Shown: in pieces, positions 28,216 to 39,299 of the stretch
How positions within the stretch are numbered: the first letter of the stretch is position 1
How the letters are laid out: each line of letters starts with the position of its first letter
NCBI RefSeq assembly: GCF_000253155.1
Contig: NC_015291.1
Coordinates: 1,769,001-1,833,000 of the forward strand
DNA from: Streptococcus oralis Uo5
GTDB taxonomy: Bacteria; Bacillota; Bacilli; Lactobacillales; Streptococcaceae
DNA: 64,000 bases
Reading direction: 5' to 3'
The notes under the pieces: generated by a model
Told to the model about the DNA's origin: nothing
Seen by the model: the letters and a program-made list of their open reading frames with translations, nothing else
Database searches by the model: none
Translations under genes and position numbers: made by a program

Positions 28216-28884
28216 CTAAAATAACAAGGGCAGAATTTGACCAATACCATTGTAGACTATATGCAGTCCAATAGGCCAATAAATGGACTTGGTTACTCTA
28301 AATAAGACTGCAAATATGAGACCACCACCCATATATGAGAAAAAGTCTGTCAAAACCCAACCATGATTACTAATGTGCAAGATTCCAAACAAAGCAGCAG
28401 ATCCAAGCACATCCAGTCCCCATTTCTTCCCTTTTTCCAGAGCGGTCATCACCAATCCACGATAAATTATCTCTTCAAAAATGGGACCTGCAATTACAGG
28501 ATAGAAAAAATACATCAAAAATGCTGTAGCTCCTGTAAAAGTAGGAACATCCAGTTGATAAGCAATTTCATTTTTGGTAGGGGGGAAAATAAAAAAGGTT
28601 ACAAAATTCCAAATAACAAAAGCTAGGAGGGCTAGGAAGGAATAAAAAAGATAGGATCCCTTAAATTTTCTACTATTGATTTTCTGCCATTTCCCTGACC
28701 AAACCATAACAATAATAGCAAGCAGAACCACAAGAAAATTCAACAACATATCTGACAAATAATAGGCAAAATCAGATAGGCCCGCAGCAAGGTCGCTGTG
28801 TAAGAGCAGACGAATGAAGAACTGGTCAGCAATGACAAGTAGAATCGTTACAAACAAGTAATAGCGTGAGATTATCTTTTTCAT
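28216..28884 (-). CDS. CPBP family intramembrane metalloprotease
   Basis: 222 residues with about six or seven transmembrane helices. The three CPBP/Abi motifs are visible: GPIFEEIIYRG (EExxxR), LFGILHISNH (FxxxH) and GLHIVYNG (HxxxN). Family members process prenylated or other membrane proteins, and in streptococci many confer bacteriocin self-immunity. Here it sits directly downstream of a broken Rgg regulator gene, which suggests the remains of a regulated peptide or bacteriocin locus. The start at 28884 follows ATAGGAGAAA. Confidence 0.85.
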   Translation of the reverse strand: MKKIISRYYLFVTILLVIADQFFIRLLLHSDLAAGLSDFAYYLSDMLLNFLVVLLAIIVMVWSGKWQKINSRKFKGSYLFYSFLALLAFVIWNFVTFFIFPPTKNEIAYQLDVPTFTGATAFLMYFFYPVIAGPIFEEIIYRGLVMTALEKGKKWGLDVLGSAALFGILHISNHGWVLTDFFSYMGGGLIFAVLFRVTKSIYWPIGLHIVYNGIGQILPLLF

Positions 28885-28900
28885 TTTATTTTCTCCTATA

Positions 28901-29056
28901 CTATGAAATAAAGGCAGCATAACACGAAATCTGTTCCAGTTCGAAGTTGGATAGCTGGGATGCTGTCAGTCCATCACAAGCCACATCTGACTGCTTGAGT
29001 TTTCTCGCCAGGCGCAATTCCTTGTAAAATTCTCCCAATTCCATTCTCCCAATCAT
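28901..29056 (-). pseudogene. N-terminal remnant of an Rgg/MutR-type regulator
   Basis: A 51-codon frame with a strong TAGGAGGTGG site. It encodes MELGEFYKELRLARKLKQSD and then VACDGLTASQLSNFELEQ, the start of the helix-turn-helix of Rgg regulators, which are normally about 280-300 residues. After that the sequence departs from the family and stops at 28901, 17 bases before the CPBP gene start. A deletion has removed the rest of the gene and whatever lay between it and the CPBP gene. Confidence 0.75.
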
Positions 29057-29160
29057 CTGACCACCTCCTAATTTTTACATATTATATCACCATTTCTACA
29101 GTTTTGTCAAAATATTCTGACATTTAAGGAGGGCAAAAAAGCCAGCTTCAAGCTGACTCT

Positions 29161-30171
29161 TTATTCCATGGTATCAAAGGCAAGACTTGGTTTGGCATTG
29201 AGGTCCAAGTCTGCAAAGTTTTCTTTGTTCCACTCGCTGACGCTGGCATAGGCAATCATGCCTGCATTGTCTCCGCAGAGACGCAGGGGTGGAATGATGA
29301 CCTTGACATCTGTGATTTCGGCTGCCAAGCGTTCTCTAAGACCTTTATTAGCTGCTACACCACCTGCGACAACTAGGGTTTTTACAGGGTATTTTTCTAA
29401 AGCTTTCTTGGTTTTTACCATGAGAATATCCATGACAGCTGCTTGGAAGGAAGCACACAAATCCTCTGTAGACAAGCTTTCTCCCTTTTGCTCAGCATTG
29501 TGGTGAAGATTGATAAAGGCAGATTTCAAACCTGAGAATGAGAACTCCAGATTGTCTTCCTTGATCATGGCACGAGGGAAGTCATAAACATCCTGACCTT
29601 GATGGGCCAACTCGTCAATCTCACGACCTGCTGGATAAGTCAAGCCCATGACACGACCGACCTTGTCATAAGCCTCCCCAACTGCATCGTCTCGTGTCTC
29701 CCCAACAATCTTGTAATCGCCAGCCTCTGACACATAGACCAACTCCGTGTGTCCTCCGCTGACCAAGAGTGCTAGGAGAGGAAACTCCAAAGTCTCCACA
29801 CTCTGAGCTGCCATGAGGTGCCCAGCCATGTGGTTGACGGGGATAAGTGGCAAGCCATGCGCCCAAGCAAAGGCCTTGGCAGCTGACAAACCAACTAGCA
29901 GAGCTCCAACCAAGCCCGGTCCATAGGTAACCGCCACAGCTGTTATGTCCTCTTCGGTAATCCCTGCTTCTGCTAGCGCCTCCTCAATACAGGCTGTAAT
30001 AACCTCGACATGGTGACGACTGGCCACTTCTGGCACTACACCCCCAAAACGTTTGTGACTCTCAATTTGACTCGCAATGACATTACTCAAAAGCTCAGTC
30101 TCATTCTTCAGAACCGCCACACTGGTCTCATCGCAAGATGTCTCAAAAGCTAAAATATATCTATCTTTCAT
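29161..30171 (-). CDS. tsaD: tRNA N6-threonylcarbamoyladenosine synthase subunit TsaD
   Basis: 336 residues. ASKHA-fold protein with [12 protein letters not shown] at the N-terminus and metal ligands in [12 protein letters not shown] (HxxxH near 110) and in [10 protein letters not shown] at the C-terminus. TsaD transfers the threonylcarbamoyl group to A37 of tRNAs reading ANN codons, with TsaB and TsaE. Its start overlaps rimI by 11 bases, and tsaB lies just upstream, so the three are one operon. Confidence 0.96.
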   Translation of the reverse strand: MKDRYILAFETSCDETSVAVLKNETELLSNVIASQIESHKRFGGVVPEVASRHHVEVITACIEEALAEAGITEEDITAVAVTYGPGLVGALLVGLSAAKAFAWAHGLPLIPVNHMAGHLMAAQSVETLEFPLLALLVSGGHTELVYVSEAGDYKIVGETRDDAVGEAYDKVGRVMGLTYPAGREIDELAHQGQDVYDFPRAMIKEDNLEFSFSGLKSAFINLHHNAEQKGESLSTEDLCASFQAAVMDILMVKTKKALEKYPVKTLVVAGGVAANKGLRERLAAEITDVKVIIPPLRLCGDNAGMIAYASVSEWNKENFADLDLNAKPSLAFDTME

Positions 30172-30613
30172 GGATCTCTCTTTTCATGACAATCGCATCT
30201 TCTATCGGCGCATGGTAGTAGGCCTTCCGCCGCGCGATTTCTTCAAATTTTTCTTTTTTGTAAAATAGCAGAGCTGGCCTGTTCGACTCCCTCACTTCGA
30301 GGAAAATTTCTTTGTCGGCAGGCAAAAAGTCAAACAAGGCTGTCGCGATTTTCTGCCCCTGATAGCTAGGCAATATGGCAATCTGCAGGACTTCCGCTTC
30401 AAAGTCTGTTTCCTGCCATACTAAGAAGCCGACAAGTCGACTTTCATCTTCTGCTAGTGCACAACTGTTCACATCCGAACGCAGAACCTCTGCCACTTGG
30501 TCCGCTGTCCAAGGGCTGACCTCATAGACCGCAAGTAAGAGCTGTTCCAGCTCTTCTGCTAGAACTGCCACGTCCACATCCGAGCTGTCGCTCCATTTTC
30601 TCAACTTAATCAT
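30161..30613 (-). CDS. rimI: Ribosomal-protein alanine N-acetyltransferase RimI-like
   Basis: 150 residues, a GNAT fold. The acetyl-CoA binding segment is [22 protein letters not shown], visible in parts, followed by the C-terminal [19 protein letters not shown]. RimI acetylates the N-terminal alanine of ribosomal protein S18, and this gene is often placed with tsaB and tsaD. It overlaps tsaB by four bases. Confidence 0.88.
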   Translation of the reverse strand: MIKLRKWSDSSDVDVAVLAEELEQLLLAVYEVSPWTADQVAEVLRSDVNSCALAEDESRLVGFLVWQETDFEAEVLQIAILPSYQGQKIATALFDFLPADKEIFLEVRESNRPALLFYKKEKFEEIARRKAYYHAPIEDAIVMKREIHER

Positions 30614-31296
30614 AGGCGCTGAATGTAAGAATCACTGGATTCCTTGTGATTCTTGAGCCAATTTTCCTCGGCTTCTACCCGCTTGAGATAGTTAGGAACA
30701 AAGTCATGAATGGACTGGGCAGGCAGGTCTAGACCGAGACGACCAATAGCTGCCGCATCTGGCAAGCTTGGCTGAATGGCAGCCTGAGGAAGAGCAGCTC
30801 CAATCTGCTCCGCAAAAACCGCTGTCTCTCCGACAAAGGTGACTGGTTGGTTAGTAGCGCCAGCTATTTCCAAAACCTCTGCCAAAGGCAGATGAGCCTC
30901 TGGCCGTACAACATGACCAGACTGGTAAAAGCCAGCATAAACATTATTGCGGCGGGCATCCATGATAGGAATGACCAAGCCTTCCGCCTGCTCTGGGACT
31001 AAAGCCAGCAAACTAGACACACCAACCAACTCGATGTTCAGAGTGTGAGCCAAGGTCTTAGCAGTTGCTACCGCAATTCGCAAACCTGTGTAGCTACCTG
31101 GTCCCTGAGCAACTACGATACGATCCAAATCCGTCGGCTTCATGTCCAGACTATTCGTCAGAAAATCAATAGCCGGCATCAGGGTAATGCTGTGGTTTTT
31201 CTTTATATTTAAAGTCATCTGCGCCAGCAAGGTCTCGTCCTCTAAAATCGCGAGCGTCAGCGCCTTACTTGACGTATCAAAAGCTGCAATCTTCAT
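30610..31296 (-). CDS. tsaB: tRNA threonylcarbamoyladenosine biosynthesis protein TsaB
   Basis: 228 residues. The N-terminal KIAAFDTSSKALTLAIL and the internal VAQGPGSYTGLRIAVATAK are TsaB signatures. It is an inactive TsaD-like scaffold needed for t6A synthesis. It follows the MarR-type gene by nine bases and overlaps rimI. Confidence 0.93.
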   Translation of the reverse strand: MKIAAFDTSSKALTLAILEDETLLAQMTLNIKKNHSITLMPAIDFLTNSLDMKPTDLDRIVVAQGPGSYTGLRIAVATAKTLAHTLNIELVGVSSLLALVPEQAEGLVIPIMDARRNNVYAGFYQSGHVVRPEAHLPLAEVLEIAGATNQPVTFVGETAVFAEQIGAALPQAAIQPSLPDAAAIGRLGLDLPAQSIHDFVPNYLKRVEAEENWLKNHKESSDSYIQRL

Positions 31297-31305
31297 GCTT
31301 ATCCT

Positions 31306-31770
31306 CTATTTTTCCTCTTGCCGCCAAAGTGAGCGGCGTTTTAATTTGTCTTCGTAGAAACTATCTACCAAAAATTCCTCTAAAATCTGGCTAAAAGCCT
31401 CCAAATTAGGCACTTGCTGCGCCAAGTGTTTTCCAAAAATCGCTTCTTGCTCAGCAATCTTGGGCAGCAAATCCGCTCCAGCAGCAGTCAAGCTCAAGCG
31501 AGAACTGCGCTTGTCCTTGCTAGAAATTTCTTTCTTGACCAAGCCTTTTTTAATCAAAGCCTGCACCAAGCGACTAGGGCTTTTTTCCTCACAAATCAGG
31601 GATTCCCCCAAGCCCTTGAGAGACAGCGGAGCATGTTCGCCCAAAACGAGCAAGACCTCGCTTTGATTGGGCGTAATTCCCAAAGGCTCTAGCAACTTCC
31701 CATATTCTCTCGTCGCTAAGCTCTCTGCACTTCTAAACAAATAACCAAATCGAATTCCTTCTGCTACCAC
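31306..31770 (-). CDS. MarR-family transcriptional regulator
   Basis: 154 residues. A winged helix-turn-helix in about 30-100 (LEPLGITPNQSEVLLVLGEH, then SRLVQALIKKGLVKKEISSKDKRSSRLSL in parts) has the MarR wing D-R-S pattern. It is divergent from a putative NAD-dependent epimerase, with a palindrome between them, so the usual MarR arrangement of self and neighbour repression is likely. Unusually, the tsaB-rimI-tsaD genes follow on the same strand after nine bases, so this regulator may feed read-through into essential tRNA modification genes. Confidence 0.85.
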   Translation of the reverse strand: MVAEGIRFGYLFRSAESLATREYGKLLEPLGITPNQSEVLLVLGEHAPLSLKGLGESLICEEKSPSRLVQALIKKGLVKKEISSKDKRSSRLSLTAAGADLLPKIAEQEAIFGKHLAQQVPNLEAFSQILEEFLVDSFYEDKLKRRSLWRQEEK

Positions 31771-31827
31771 GCTGCTCTCCTTTCAAAAATCACTTCTATA
31801 CTATTTTACACTAGATTAGGTAAATTG

Positions 31828-31883
31828 TTGACAATTTTAGTTAAAAAATATAAAATCCTAAATAGATGATATGTCATCTATTT
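31828..31883 (+). promoter_or_regulatory. Epimerase promoter with overlapping MarR-type palindrome
   Basis: TTGACA at 31828, a 17-base spacer and TAAAAT at 31851. From 31860 to 31883 lie perfect inverted arms AAATAGATGA and TCATCTATTT separated by four bases. The palindrome covers the expected transcription start, a good place for a repressor. Confidence 0.7.
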
Positions 31884-31902
31884 GCAAAAGGAGGAAAAAC
31901 GG

Positions 31903-32952
31903 ATGACCCCAAACCCTACAAATCAAAAACCAGCTAGAACAATGACCCACGCTTTTGTGACTGGTGCGACCGGTCTTTTAGGAAATAATCTCGTGCGTGC
32001 TCTGCTAAAAGAAAACATTCAAGTGACCGCTCTCGTTCGCTCCGAGGAAAAAGCGCGCAAACAATTTGCCGACCTGCCTATCCAGATTGTCAAGGGGGAT
32101 ATTTTAGAGCCCGAAAGCTATCGTGACTATTTAGCAGGCTGCGACAGCCTCTTTCATACCGCTGCTTTTTTCCGCGATAATTATAAAGGCGGCAAGCACT
32201 GGCAGGAGCTCTACTACACTAATATTATAGGCGCAAATAACCTCCTAGAAGCTGCTTACGAGGCTGGTATCCGCCAATTTGTCCATACTTCCTCCTGTGT
32301 CGTACTGGAAGGTGAGGCCAATCAGCTAATTGATGAAAGCATGTCTCGCTCAAAAGATACTCCTTTTGATTACTATCGCAGCAAGATTTTGAGTGAAGAG
32401 GCCGTTCGTGATTTCTTGGACAAGCATTCAGATGTTTTCGGTTGCTTTATCTTGCCGAGTGTAATGTTGGGGCCTAGAGACCTTGGTCCGACCTCCAGTG
32501 GGCAGCTGATTATCAATTTTGTAGAGCAAAAACTTCCAGGTATCTTAAAGGCTAGCTATAATATGGTGGATGCTAGAGATGTAGCAGATATTCATCTCCG
32601 CGCTATGAAATACGGACGCTCAAAGGAGCGCTATCTGGCAGTTGGACGGCAAGTGACCATGACAGAATTGTACCAAATACTGGAAAAAATCACTGGCGTT
32701 CCCGCCCCCAAGCGCAAGATCTCCCCTCTTTTCGTCAAAATCTATGCCCAAGCAAGTGAGCTCTACCACCGGCTCACCAAAAAACCAATTTTGGTTACCA
32801 ATGAGCTCGCTCATCTCATGGCCGAAGAATATCTCAAAAGTAATTTTAGCTTTGCCAAAACCGAGAGCGAGCTAGGCGGACAGCATCGCCCTCTCGAAGA
32901 AAGCTTAGCTGACGTGGTAGATTGGTACCGCAAGCACGGCTATCTCTCATAA
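31903..32952 (+). CDS. NAD(P)-dependent epimerase/dehydratase (dihydroflavonol reductase-like SDR)
   Basis: 349 residues from MTPNPTNQKP. An extended SDR fold: the Rossmann motif VTGATGLLGNNLVRAL is near residues 22-37, and the catalytic YxxxK is DYYRSKILSEEA near 158. The C-terminal substrate region is like plant dihydroflavonol reductases and bacterial aldehyde or 3-beta-steroid reductase-like SDRs. The real substrate is unknown. AAAGGAGG precedes the ATG at 31903; a TTG seven codons earlier has none. Divergent MarR control suggests response to a small, perhaps toxic, molecule. Confidence 0.85.
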   Translation: MTPNPTNQKPARTMTHAFVTGATGLLGNNLVRALLKENIQVTALVRSEEKARKQFADLPIQIVKGDILEPESYRDYLAGCDSLFHTAAFFRDNYKGGKHWQELYYTNIIGANNLLEAAYEAGIRQFVHTSSCVVLEGEANQLIDESMSRSKDTPFDYYRSKILSEEAVRDFLDKHSDVFGCFILPSVMLGPRDLGPTSSGQLIINFVEQKLPGILKASYNMVDARDVADIHLRAMKYGRSKERYLAVGRQVTMTELYQILEKITGVPAPKRKISPLFVKIYAQASELYHRLTKKPILVTNELAHLMAEEYLKSNFSFAKTESELGGQHRPLEESLADVVDWYRKHGYLS

Positions 32953-33041
32953 GATTAAAAATATCCAGAACAGGCATTTCAGGAATATGGAATCCGAATA
33001 CTTTTAGACTAAATCACTCTTACATTTTCTTATCTCCACCT

Positions 33042-33141
33042 TTTACTATTCCCTTATTTTATGGTATAATTATTATAATTGTAACGAATCAGGATTAATC
33101 CACTACTCAGAATTAAATAAAAGAAAACAGCTAATCAGCTG
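33042..33141 (+). promoter_or_regulatory. rpoY-rnjA promoter and 5' leader hairpin
   Basis: TTTACT, 17 bases, then TATAAT at 33065-33070. About 55 bases into the transcript, AACAGCT-aatc-AGCTGTT style arms (33126-33141) are followed by GTTTT. This could be a weak attenuator or an RNase processing site in the leader of the RNase J1 operon. Confidence 0.45.
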
Positions 33142-33184
33142 TTGTTTTCTGCAGGTTAATCATGAAAATATGAAAGGAAATGTA

Positions 33185-33418
33185 ATGATTTACAAAGTTT
33201 TTTATCAGGAAACAAAAGAGCGCAGTCCGCGCCGTGAAACAACACGCTCACTCTACCTAGACATCGATGCTAGCTCAGAACTTGAGGGCCGTATCGCTGC
33301 TCGCCAACTTGTCGAAGAAAACCGCCCAGAGTACAACATCGAGTATATCGAACTCTTGTCTGACAAATTGCTAGATTACGAAAAAGAAACTGGCGCTTTC
33401 GAGATTACGGAGTTCTAA
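33185..33418 (+). CDS. rpoY: RNA polymerase epsilon subunit
   Basis: 77 residues from MIYKVFYQ, matching the small Firmicute RNA polymerase epsilon subunit (formerly DUF1447/YkzG). The family's N-terminal [22 protein letters not shown] sequence is intact. The protein binds near the active centre of RNA polymerase and is conserved directly before rnjA. The start at 33185 is used because AAAGGAAA lies just before it; the upstream ATG at 33170 would hide this site inside the gene. rnjA begins two bases after the stop. Confidence 0.93.
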   Translation: MIYKVFYQETKERSPRRETTRSLYLDIDASSELEGRIAARQLVEENRPEYNIEYIELLSDKLLDYEKETGAFEITEF

Positions 33419-33419
33419 T

Positions 33420-35099
33420 ATGGCCTACACTCTTAAACCTGAAGAAGTCGGCGTTTTTGCCATCGGTGGTCTGGGAGAAATCGGGAAAAACACATACGGA
33501 ATTGAATACCAAGACGAGATTATCATCGTTGATGCTGGGATTAAATTTCCAGAAGATGACTTGCTAGGTATCGACTATGTCATTCCTGATTACTCTTACA
33601 TCGTGGACAATATCGACCGCGTCAAGGCTGTCTTGATCACACACGGACACGAGGACCACATTGGTGGGATTCCTTTCCTGCTCAAGCAAGCAAATGTCCC
33701 TATCTACGCTGGACCACTTGCCTTAGCTTTGATCCGTGGAAAACTCGAAGAACACGGTCTCTTGCGCAACGCCAAACTTTACGAAATCAACCACAACACT
33801 GAGTTGACCTTTAAAAATCTCAAGGCAACTTTCTTTAGAACCACTCACTCTATTCCAGAGCCTTTAGGAATTGTCATTCATACCCCTCAAGGAAAAATCG
33901 TCTGTACGGGTGACTTTAAGTTTGACTTTACTCCAGTTGGGGAACCAGCGGACTTGCACCGTATGGCAGCCCTTGGTGAAGAAGGCGTACTCTGCCTCCT
34001 CTCTGACTCGACAAATGCAGAAGTCCCAACCTTTACCAACTCTGAAAAAGTCGTTGGTCAGTCCATCATGAAGATTATCCAAGGCATCGAAGGACGTATC
34101 ATCTTTGCATCCTTTGCCTCAAATATCTTCCGTCTCCAGCAAGCAACAGATGCCGCTGTTAAGACTGGACGCAAGATTGCGGTCTTTGGTCGTTCTATGG
34201 AAAAGGCCATTGTCAACGGGATCGAGCTTGGCTACATCAAAGCTCCTAAGGGAACCTTTATCGAGCCAAATGAAATCAAAGACTACCCTGCAGGCGAGGT
34301 TCTTATCCTCTGTACAGGTAGTCAAGGTGAGCCGATGGCAGCCCTCTCTCGTATCGCTAACGGAACTCACCGTCAGGTGCAACTCCAACCCGGCGATACC
34401 GTTATCTTCTCTTCTAGCCCAATCCCTGGAAATACTACTAGCGTCAACAAGTTGATTAACATTATCTCAGAAGCTGGTGTCGAAGTCATCCACGGAAAGA
34501 TTAACAATATCCACACCTCTGGACACGGTGGTCAGCAAGAGCAAAAACTCATGCTCCGCTTGATCAAGCCAAAATACTTCATGCCTGTCCATGGTGAATA
34601 CCGCATGCAAAAAGTCCACGCTGGACTAGCGGTGGATACGGGTGTCGAGAAGGACAATATCTTTATCATGAGCAATGGTGATGTGCTTGCCCTTACTGCT
34701 AACTCAGCCCGTATCGCAGGGCACTTCAATGCCCAAGACATCTATGTCGATGGAAATCGTATCGGTGAAATCGGCGCTGCTGTCCTCAAAGACCGTCGTG
34801 ATCTATCTGAAGATGGTGTCGTTCTAGCAGTCGCAACTGTTGACTTCAAGTCTAAAATGATCTTGTCTGGTCCTGACATCCTCAGCCGAGGCTTTGTCTA
34901 CATGAGAGAATCTGGTGACTTGATTCGCCAAAGCCAGCGCATCCTCTTCAATGCAATTCGTATCGCGCTGAAGAATAAAGATGCTAGCGTGCAATCTGTC
35001 AATGGCGCCATTGTCAACGCCATTCGTCCTTTCCTCTATGAAAACACAGAACGTGAACCGATCATTATCCCGATGATCCTCACACCAGATGAAGAATAA
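33420..35099 (+). CDS. rnjA: Ribonuclease J1
   Basis: 559 residues, a metallo-beta-lactamase/beta-CASP nuclease. The zinc motif HGHEDHIGG is at residues 75-83. Further ligands are in TTHSIPEPL and TGDFKFD, and the beta-CASP part is in [17 protein letters not shown] and [20 protein letters not shown] in the C-terminal part is also typical. RNase J1 is a dual 5' exonuclease and endonuclease central to mRNA decay and rRNA maturation. It forms an operon with rpoY. A BOX element begins at its stop codon. Confidence 0.96.
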   Translation: MAYTLKPEEVGVFAIGGLGEIGKNTYGIEYQDEIIIVDAGIKFPEDDLLGIDYVIPDYSYIVDNIDRVKAVLITHGHEDHIGGIPFLLKQANVPIYAGPLALALIRGKLEEHGLLRNAKLYEINHNTELTFKNLKATFFRTTHSIPEPLGIVIHTPQGKIVCTGDFKFDFTPVGEPADLHRMAALGEEGVLCLLSDSTNAEVPTFTNSEKVVGQSIMKIIQGIEGRIIFASFASNIFRLQQATDAAVKTGRKIAVFGRSMEKAIVNGIELGYIKAPKGTFIEPNEIKDYPAGEVLILCTGSQGEPMAALSRIANGTHRQVQLQPGDTVIFSSSPIPGNTTSVNKLINIISEAGVEVIHGKINNIHTSGHGGQQEQKLMLRLIKPKYFMPVHGEYRMQKVHAGLAVDTGVEKDNIFIMSNGDVLALTANSARIAGHFNAQDIYVDGNRIGEIGAAVLKDRRDLSEDGVVLAVATVDFKSKMILSGPDILSRGFVYMRESGDLIRQSQRILFNAIRIALKNKDASVQSVNGAIVNAIRPFLYENTEREPIIIPMILTPDEE

Positions 35100-35249
35100 T
35101 ACTCTTTGAAAATCAAATTCAAACCACGTCAGCTTCGCCTTGCCGTATATATGTTACTGACTTCGTCAGTTCTATCTACAACCTCAAAGCAGTGCTTTGA
35201 GCAACCTACGGCTAACTTTCTAGTTTGCTCTTTGATTTTCATTGAGTAC
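35099..35249. repeat. BOX element (boxA-boxB-boxC, reversed) at the rnjA stop
   Basis: Begins ATACTCTTTGAAAATCAAA and ends GATTTTCATTGAGTA, an inverted copy relative to the element at 309. It keeps the boxB-like TTGAGGTTGTAGATAGAACT on the minus strand. Its first base is the last base of the rnjA stop codon, so rnjA mRNA ends in BOX structure. Confidence 0.9.
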
Positions 35250-35288
35250 AAGTCAACAAAACAGCTCCGTCTTCGGAGCTGTTTTTCT

Positions 35289-37202
35289 CTATGCTTTCTT
35301 TTCTTGATTTTTAGAAATACTACGATTTTTACCTTCAAGATACACCATCAAAATAGAAATATCTGCTGGGTTTACTCCCGAAATACGACTGGCTTGGCCG
35401 ATAGTTTCTGGATTGATAAGTTTGAACTTCTGACGAGCTTCTGTCGCGATAGAGTCAATATCATCCCAGTCGATATTGGCTGGAATGCGTTTTTCTTCCA
35501 TTCGTTTCATCTTGGCAACCTGGTCCATGGCTTTGGAAATATAACCTTCGTACTTGATTTCTGTTTCAATTAATTCGATAATCTTGTCATCCAAATCCTC
35601 AGTAGCTGGTCCGATAAAGGCCACTACATCTTGGTAAGAAACTTCTGGACGGCGAAGGAATTCCTTGGCTGTCACTGCATCTGTCAACGGCTTGAATCCC
35701 ATCGCTTCAACCTTAGCGTTCGTTTCCTTGACTGGCTTGAGTTTGATGCTGTCTAGGCGTTTCATCTCATTGTCAAATTGATTTTTCTTAATCTCAAAAC
35801 GGGCCCAGCGTTCATCATCAACGAGACCAATCTCACGACCCATCTCAGTCAAACGCATATCAGCATTGTCATGACGGAGGATGAGACGGTATTCAGCACG
35901 ACTGGTTAAGAGACGGTAAGGTTCAATAGTTCCCTTGGTCACCAAGTCGTCAATCATGACCCCGATATAGCCGTCACTGCGCTTCAAAATCAATTCAGGC
36001 TTGCCTTGAATTTTCAAAGCCGCATTGATACCAGCGATAATCCCTTGGCCAGCAGCTTCTTCGTAACCAGATGTCCCATTTGTCTGACCAGCTGTGAAAA
36101 GTCCTGAGATTTTCTTGGTTTCCAGAGTCGCACGCAACTGATGAGGCAAGACCATGTCATACTCGATAGCATAACCAGTTCGCATCATTTCTGCATTTTC
36201 CAAACCTTTGATGGAATGAACCAGCTCGCGTTGTACATCCTCAGGCAGACTGGTTGACAAGCCTTGGACATAGACTTCCTCTGTATTGCGTCCTTCTGGC
36301 TCAAGGAAGAGCTGGTGGCGTTCCTTGTCCGCAAAGCGCACAATCTTATCCTCTATCGACGGGCAATAACGAGGGCCCACTCCCTTAACCACACCTGTAA
36401 ACATAGGCGCACGGTGGAGGTTATTTTGGATAATCTCATGACTGGTACCATTGGTGTAGGTCAACCAGCATGGAACTTGGTCTTTGACATAATCCTCATC
36501 ACGCGAAGTATAAGAGAAGTGATTGGGTGCTTCATCTCCTGGCTGGATTTCTGTCACATCGTAGTTGATAGAAGAAGCCTTGACACGCGGAGGTGTACCT
36601 GTCTTGAAACGACCGATTTCGAGTCCCAGTTCCTTGAGATTGTCAGCAAGGTTAATCGAAGCCAAGCTGTGGTTTGGTCCTGATGAGTACTTGAGGTCTC
36701 CGATGATAATTTCCCCACGGAGGGCTGTTCCTGTCGTCACGATAACGGCCTTTGCAGCATACTCTTGATGGGTCGCTGTACGAACACCGACAACCTTGCC
36801 ATCTTCCACCAAAATCTCATCAATCATGGTCTGACGAAGGGTCAGATTTTCTTGATTTTCAACCGTCTTGCGCATTTCCTTAGAGTAAAGTTCCTTGTCA
36901 GCCTGCGCCCGAAGGGCGCGAACAGCTGGACCTTTCCCAGTGTTGAGCATCTTCATCTGGATGTAAGTCTTGTCAATGGTCTTGGCCATCTCGCCACCGA
37001 GAGCATCTACCTCACGCACGACAATTCCCTTGGCAGAACCTCCGATAGAAGGATTACAAGGCATGAACGCCAGCATTTCAATATTGATAGTCGCAAGCAG
37101 AACCTTACAGCCCATACGGCTAGCGGCCAAGGAAGCCTCAACCCCAGCGTGTCCCGCACCAATTACAATAATATCGTATTCTTCCGTAAAATTATAAGTC
37201 AT
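35289..37202 (-). CDS. mnmG: tRNA uridine-5-carboxymethylaminomethyl modification enzyme MnmG (GidA)
   Basis: 637 residues, full length. The FAD-binding GXGXXG is in [12 protein letters not shown] near 14, followed by the GidA signatures [15 protein letters not shown] [22 protein letters not shown] (shown in parts) and GTPPRV. With MnmE it modifies U34 of several tRNAs. It is downstream of a NUDIX gene and mnmA, which also acts on U34, so this run is a wobble-base modification cluster. Confidence 0.96.
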   Translation of the reverse strand: MTYNFTEEYDIIVIGAGHAGVEASLAASRMGCKVLLATINIEMLAFMPCNPSIGGSAKGIVVREVDALGGEMAKTIDKTYIQMKMLNTGKGPAVRALRAQADKELYSKEMRKTVENQENLTLRQTMIDEILVEDGKVVGVRTATHQEYAAKAVIVTTGTALRGEIIIGDLKYSSGPNHSLASINLADNLKELGLEIGRFKTGTPPRVKASSINYDVTEIQPGDEAPNHFSYTSRDEDYVKDQVPCWLTYTNGTSHEIIQNNLHRAPMFTGVVKGVGPRYCPSIEDKIVRFADKERHQLFLEPEGRNTEEVYVQGLSTSLPEDVQRELVHSIKGLENAEMMRTGYAIEYDMVLPHQLRATLETKKISGLFTAGQTNGTSGYEEAAGQGIIAGINAALKIQGKPELILKRSDGYIGVMIDDLVTKGTIEPYRLLTSRAEYRLILRHDNADMRLTEMGREIGLVDDERWARFEIKKNQFDNEMKRLDSIKLKPVKETNAKVEAMGFKPLTDAVTAKEFLRRPEVSYQDVVAFIGPATEDLDDKIIELIETEIKYEGYISKAMDQVAKMKRMEEKRIPANIDWDDIDSIATEARQKFKLINPETIGQASRISGVNPADISILMVYLEGKNRSISKNQEKKA

Positions 37203-37210
37203 TTTCTCTC

Positions 37211-37666
37211 CTATTCCTCAAGATGAATGTGTCTTAGTTGGCCGTCCCAATCCGGCAGGGCTGTTTTTAAAAAGGCTGGAACTAGCTGGATATTCTGGAG
37301 TTCATCCAAGTCAATCCACTCACAAGGCTGCATTTTTTCGTCTTCCTGCATGGTCAATGGAGCATCTTCCAGCAAGTCTACCAAATAATGAAACTCGATG
37401 TTGTGATAGGAAACACCGTCTTGTTCAAAACGATTTTCAACCACGAAAGCTAGCTGTCCAGCTTGAGCTTTGACACCCAGTTCTTCCTTCACTTCACGGA
37501 CTACCGCGTCTTTCGTGCTTTCATTGACTTGAATCGCACCGCCAATAGTGTAATACTTACCCTTATCTTTGGTAACTAGGAGCTTGCCATTTTGAAGAAT
37601 TAAGGCTGTCGCTCGAACGCCAAAAACTGTATTTTCCACTTTTGTCCGAAAGTCTTGTTGAGTCAT
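37211..37666 (-). CDS. NUDIX hydrolase
   Basis: 151 residues. The Nudix box [20 protein letters not shown], then ELG, is near residues 40-62 and matches GX5EX7REUXEEXGU. Substrate (oxidised nucleotides, NAD derivatives or similar) cannot be told. It lies between mnmA and mnmG in the usual streptococcal order, eight bases before mnmG. The ATG at 37666 follows AAAGGAT. Confidence 0.9.
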   Translation of the reverse strand: MTQQDFRTKVENTVFGVRATALILQNGKLLVTKDKGKYYTIGGAIQVNESTKDAVVREVKEELGVKAQAGQLAFVVENRFEQDGVSYHNIEFHYLVDLLEDAPLTMQEDEKMQPCEWIDLDELQNIQLVPAFLKTALPDWDGQLRHIHLEE

Positions 37667-37807
37667 TTTTATCCTTTCCCTTAAACGACACAAAAACAGT
37701 CAAAACTCGTAAGAAGTGCAGGACAAAAAAAGCCTGCAACATCCATGAGCTTTGACCATCATTTCTATTGCTTTTATTATTGTAGCAAATTGAGAAAATT
37801 TGTCAAT

Positions 37808-39205
<1,398 letters not shown>

Positions 39206-39251
39206 CTTGAGCAGTATTCATTATAACACGCTTGGTTGGAGAAGACAAGAA

Positions 39252-39278
39252 AGAGGCTGATAAATCATCTCAGCCTCT
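39252..39278 (-). terminator. Terminator after argH
   Basis: AGAGGCTGA and TCAGCCTCT form the stem shortly after the argH stop on the minus strand. The T tract is interrupted (TTCTTGTCTT). Confidence 0.65.
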
Positions 39279-39299
39279 CTTTCTTACTTTGCAAACGAA

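Noticed and set aside
36765..37226. 153-codon plus-strand frame inside mnmG
   Set aside because: It is antisense to conserved FAD-binding coding sequence and has no supporting start or homology that I recognise.
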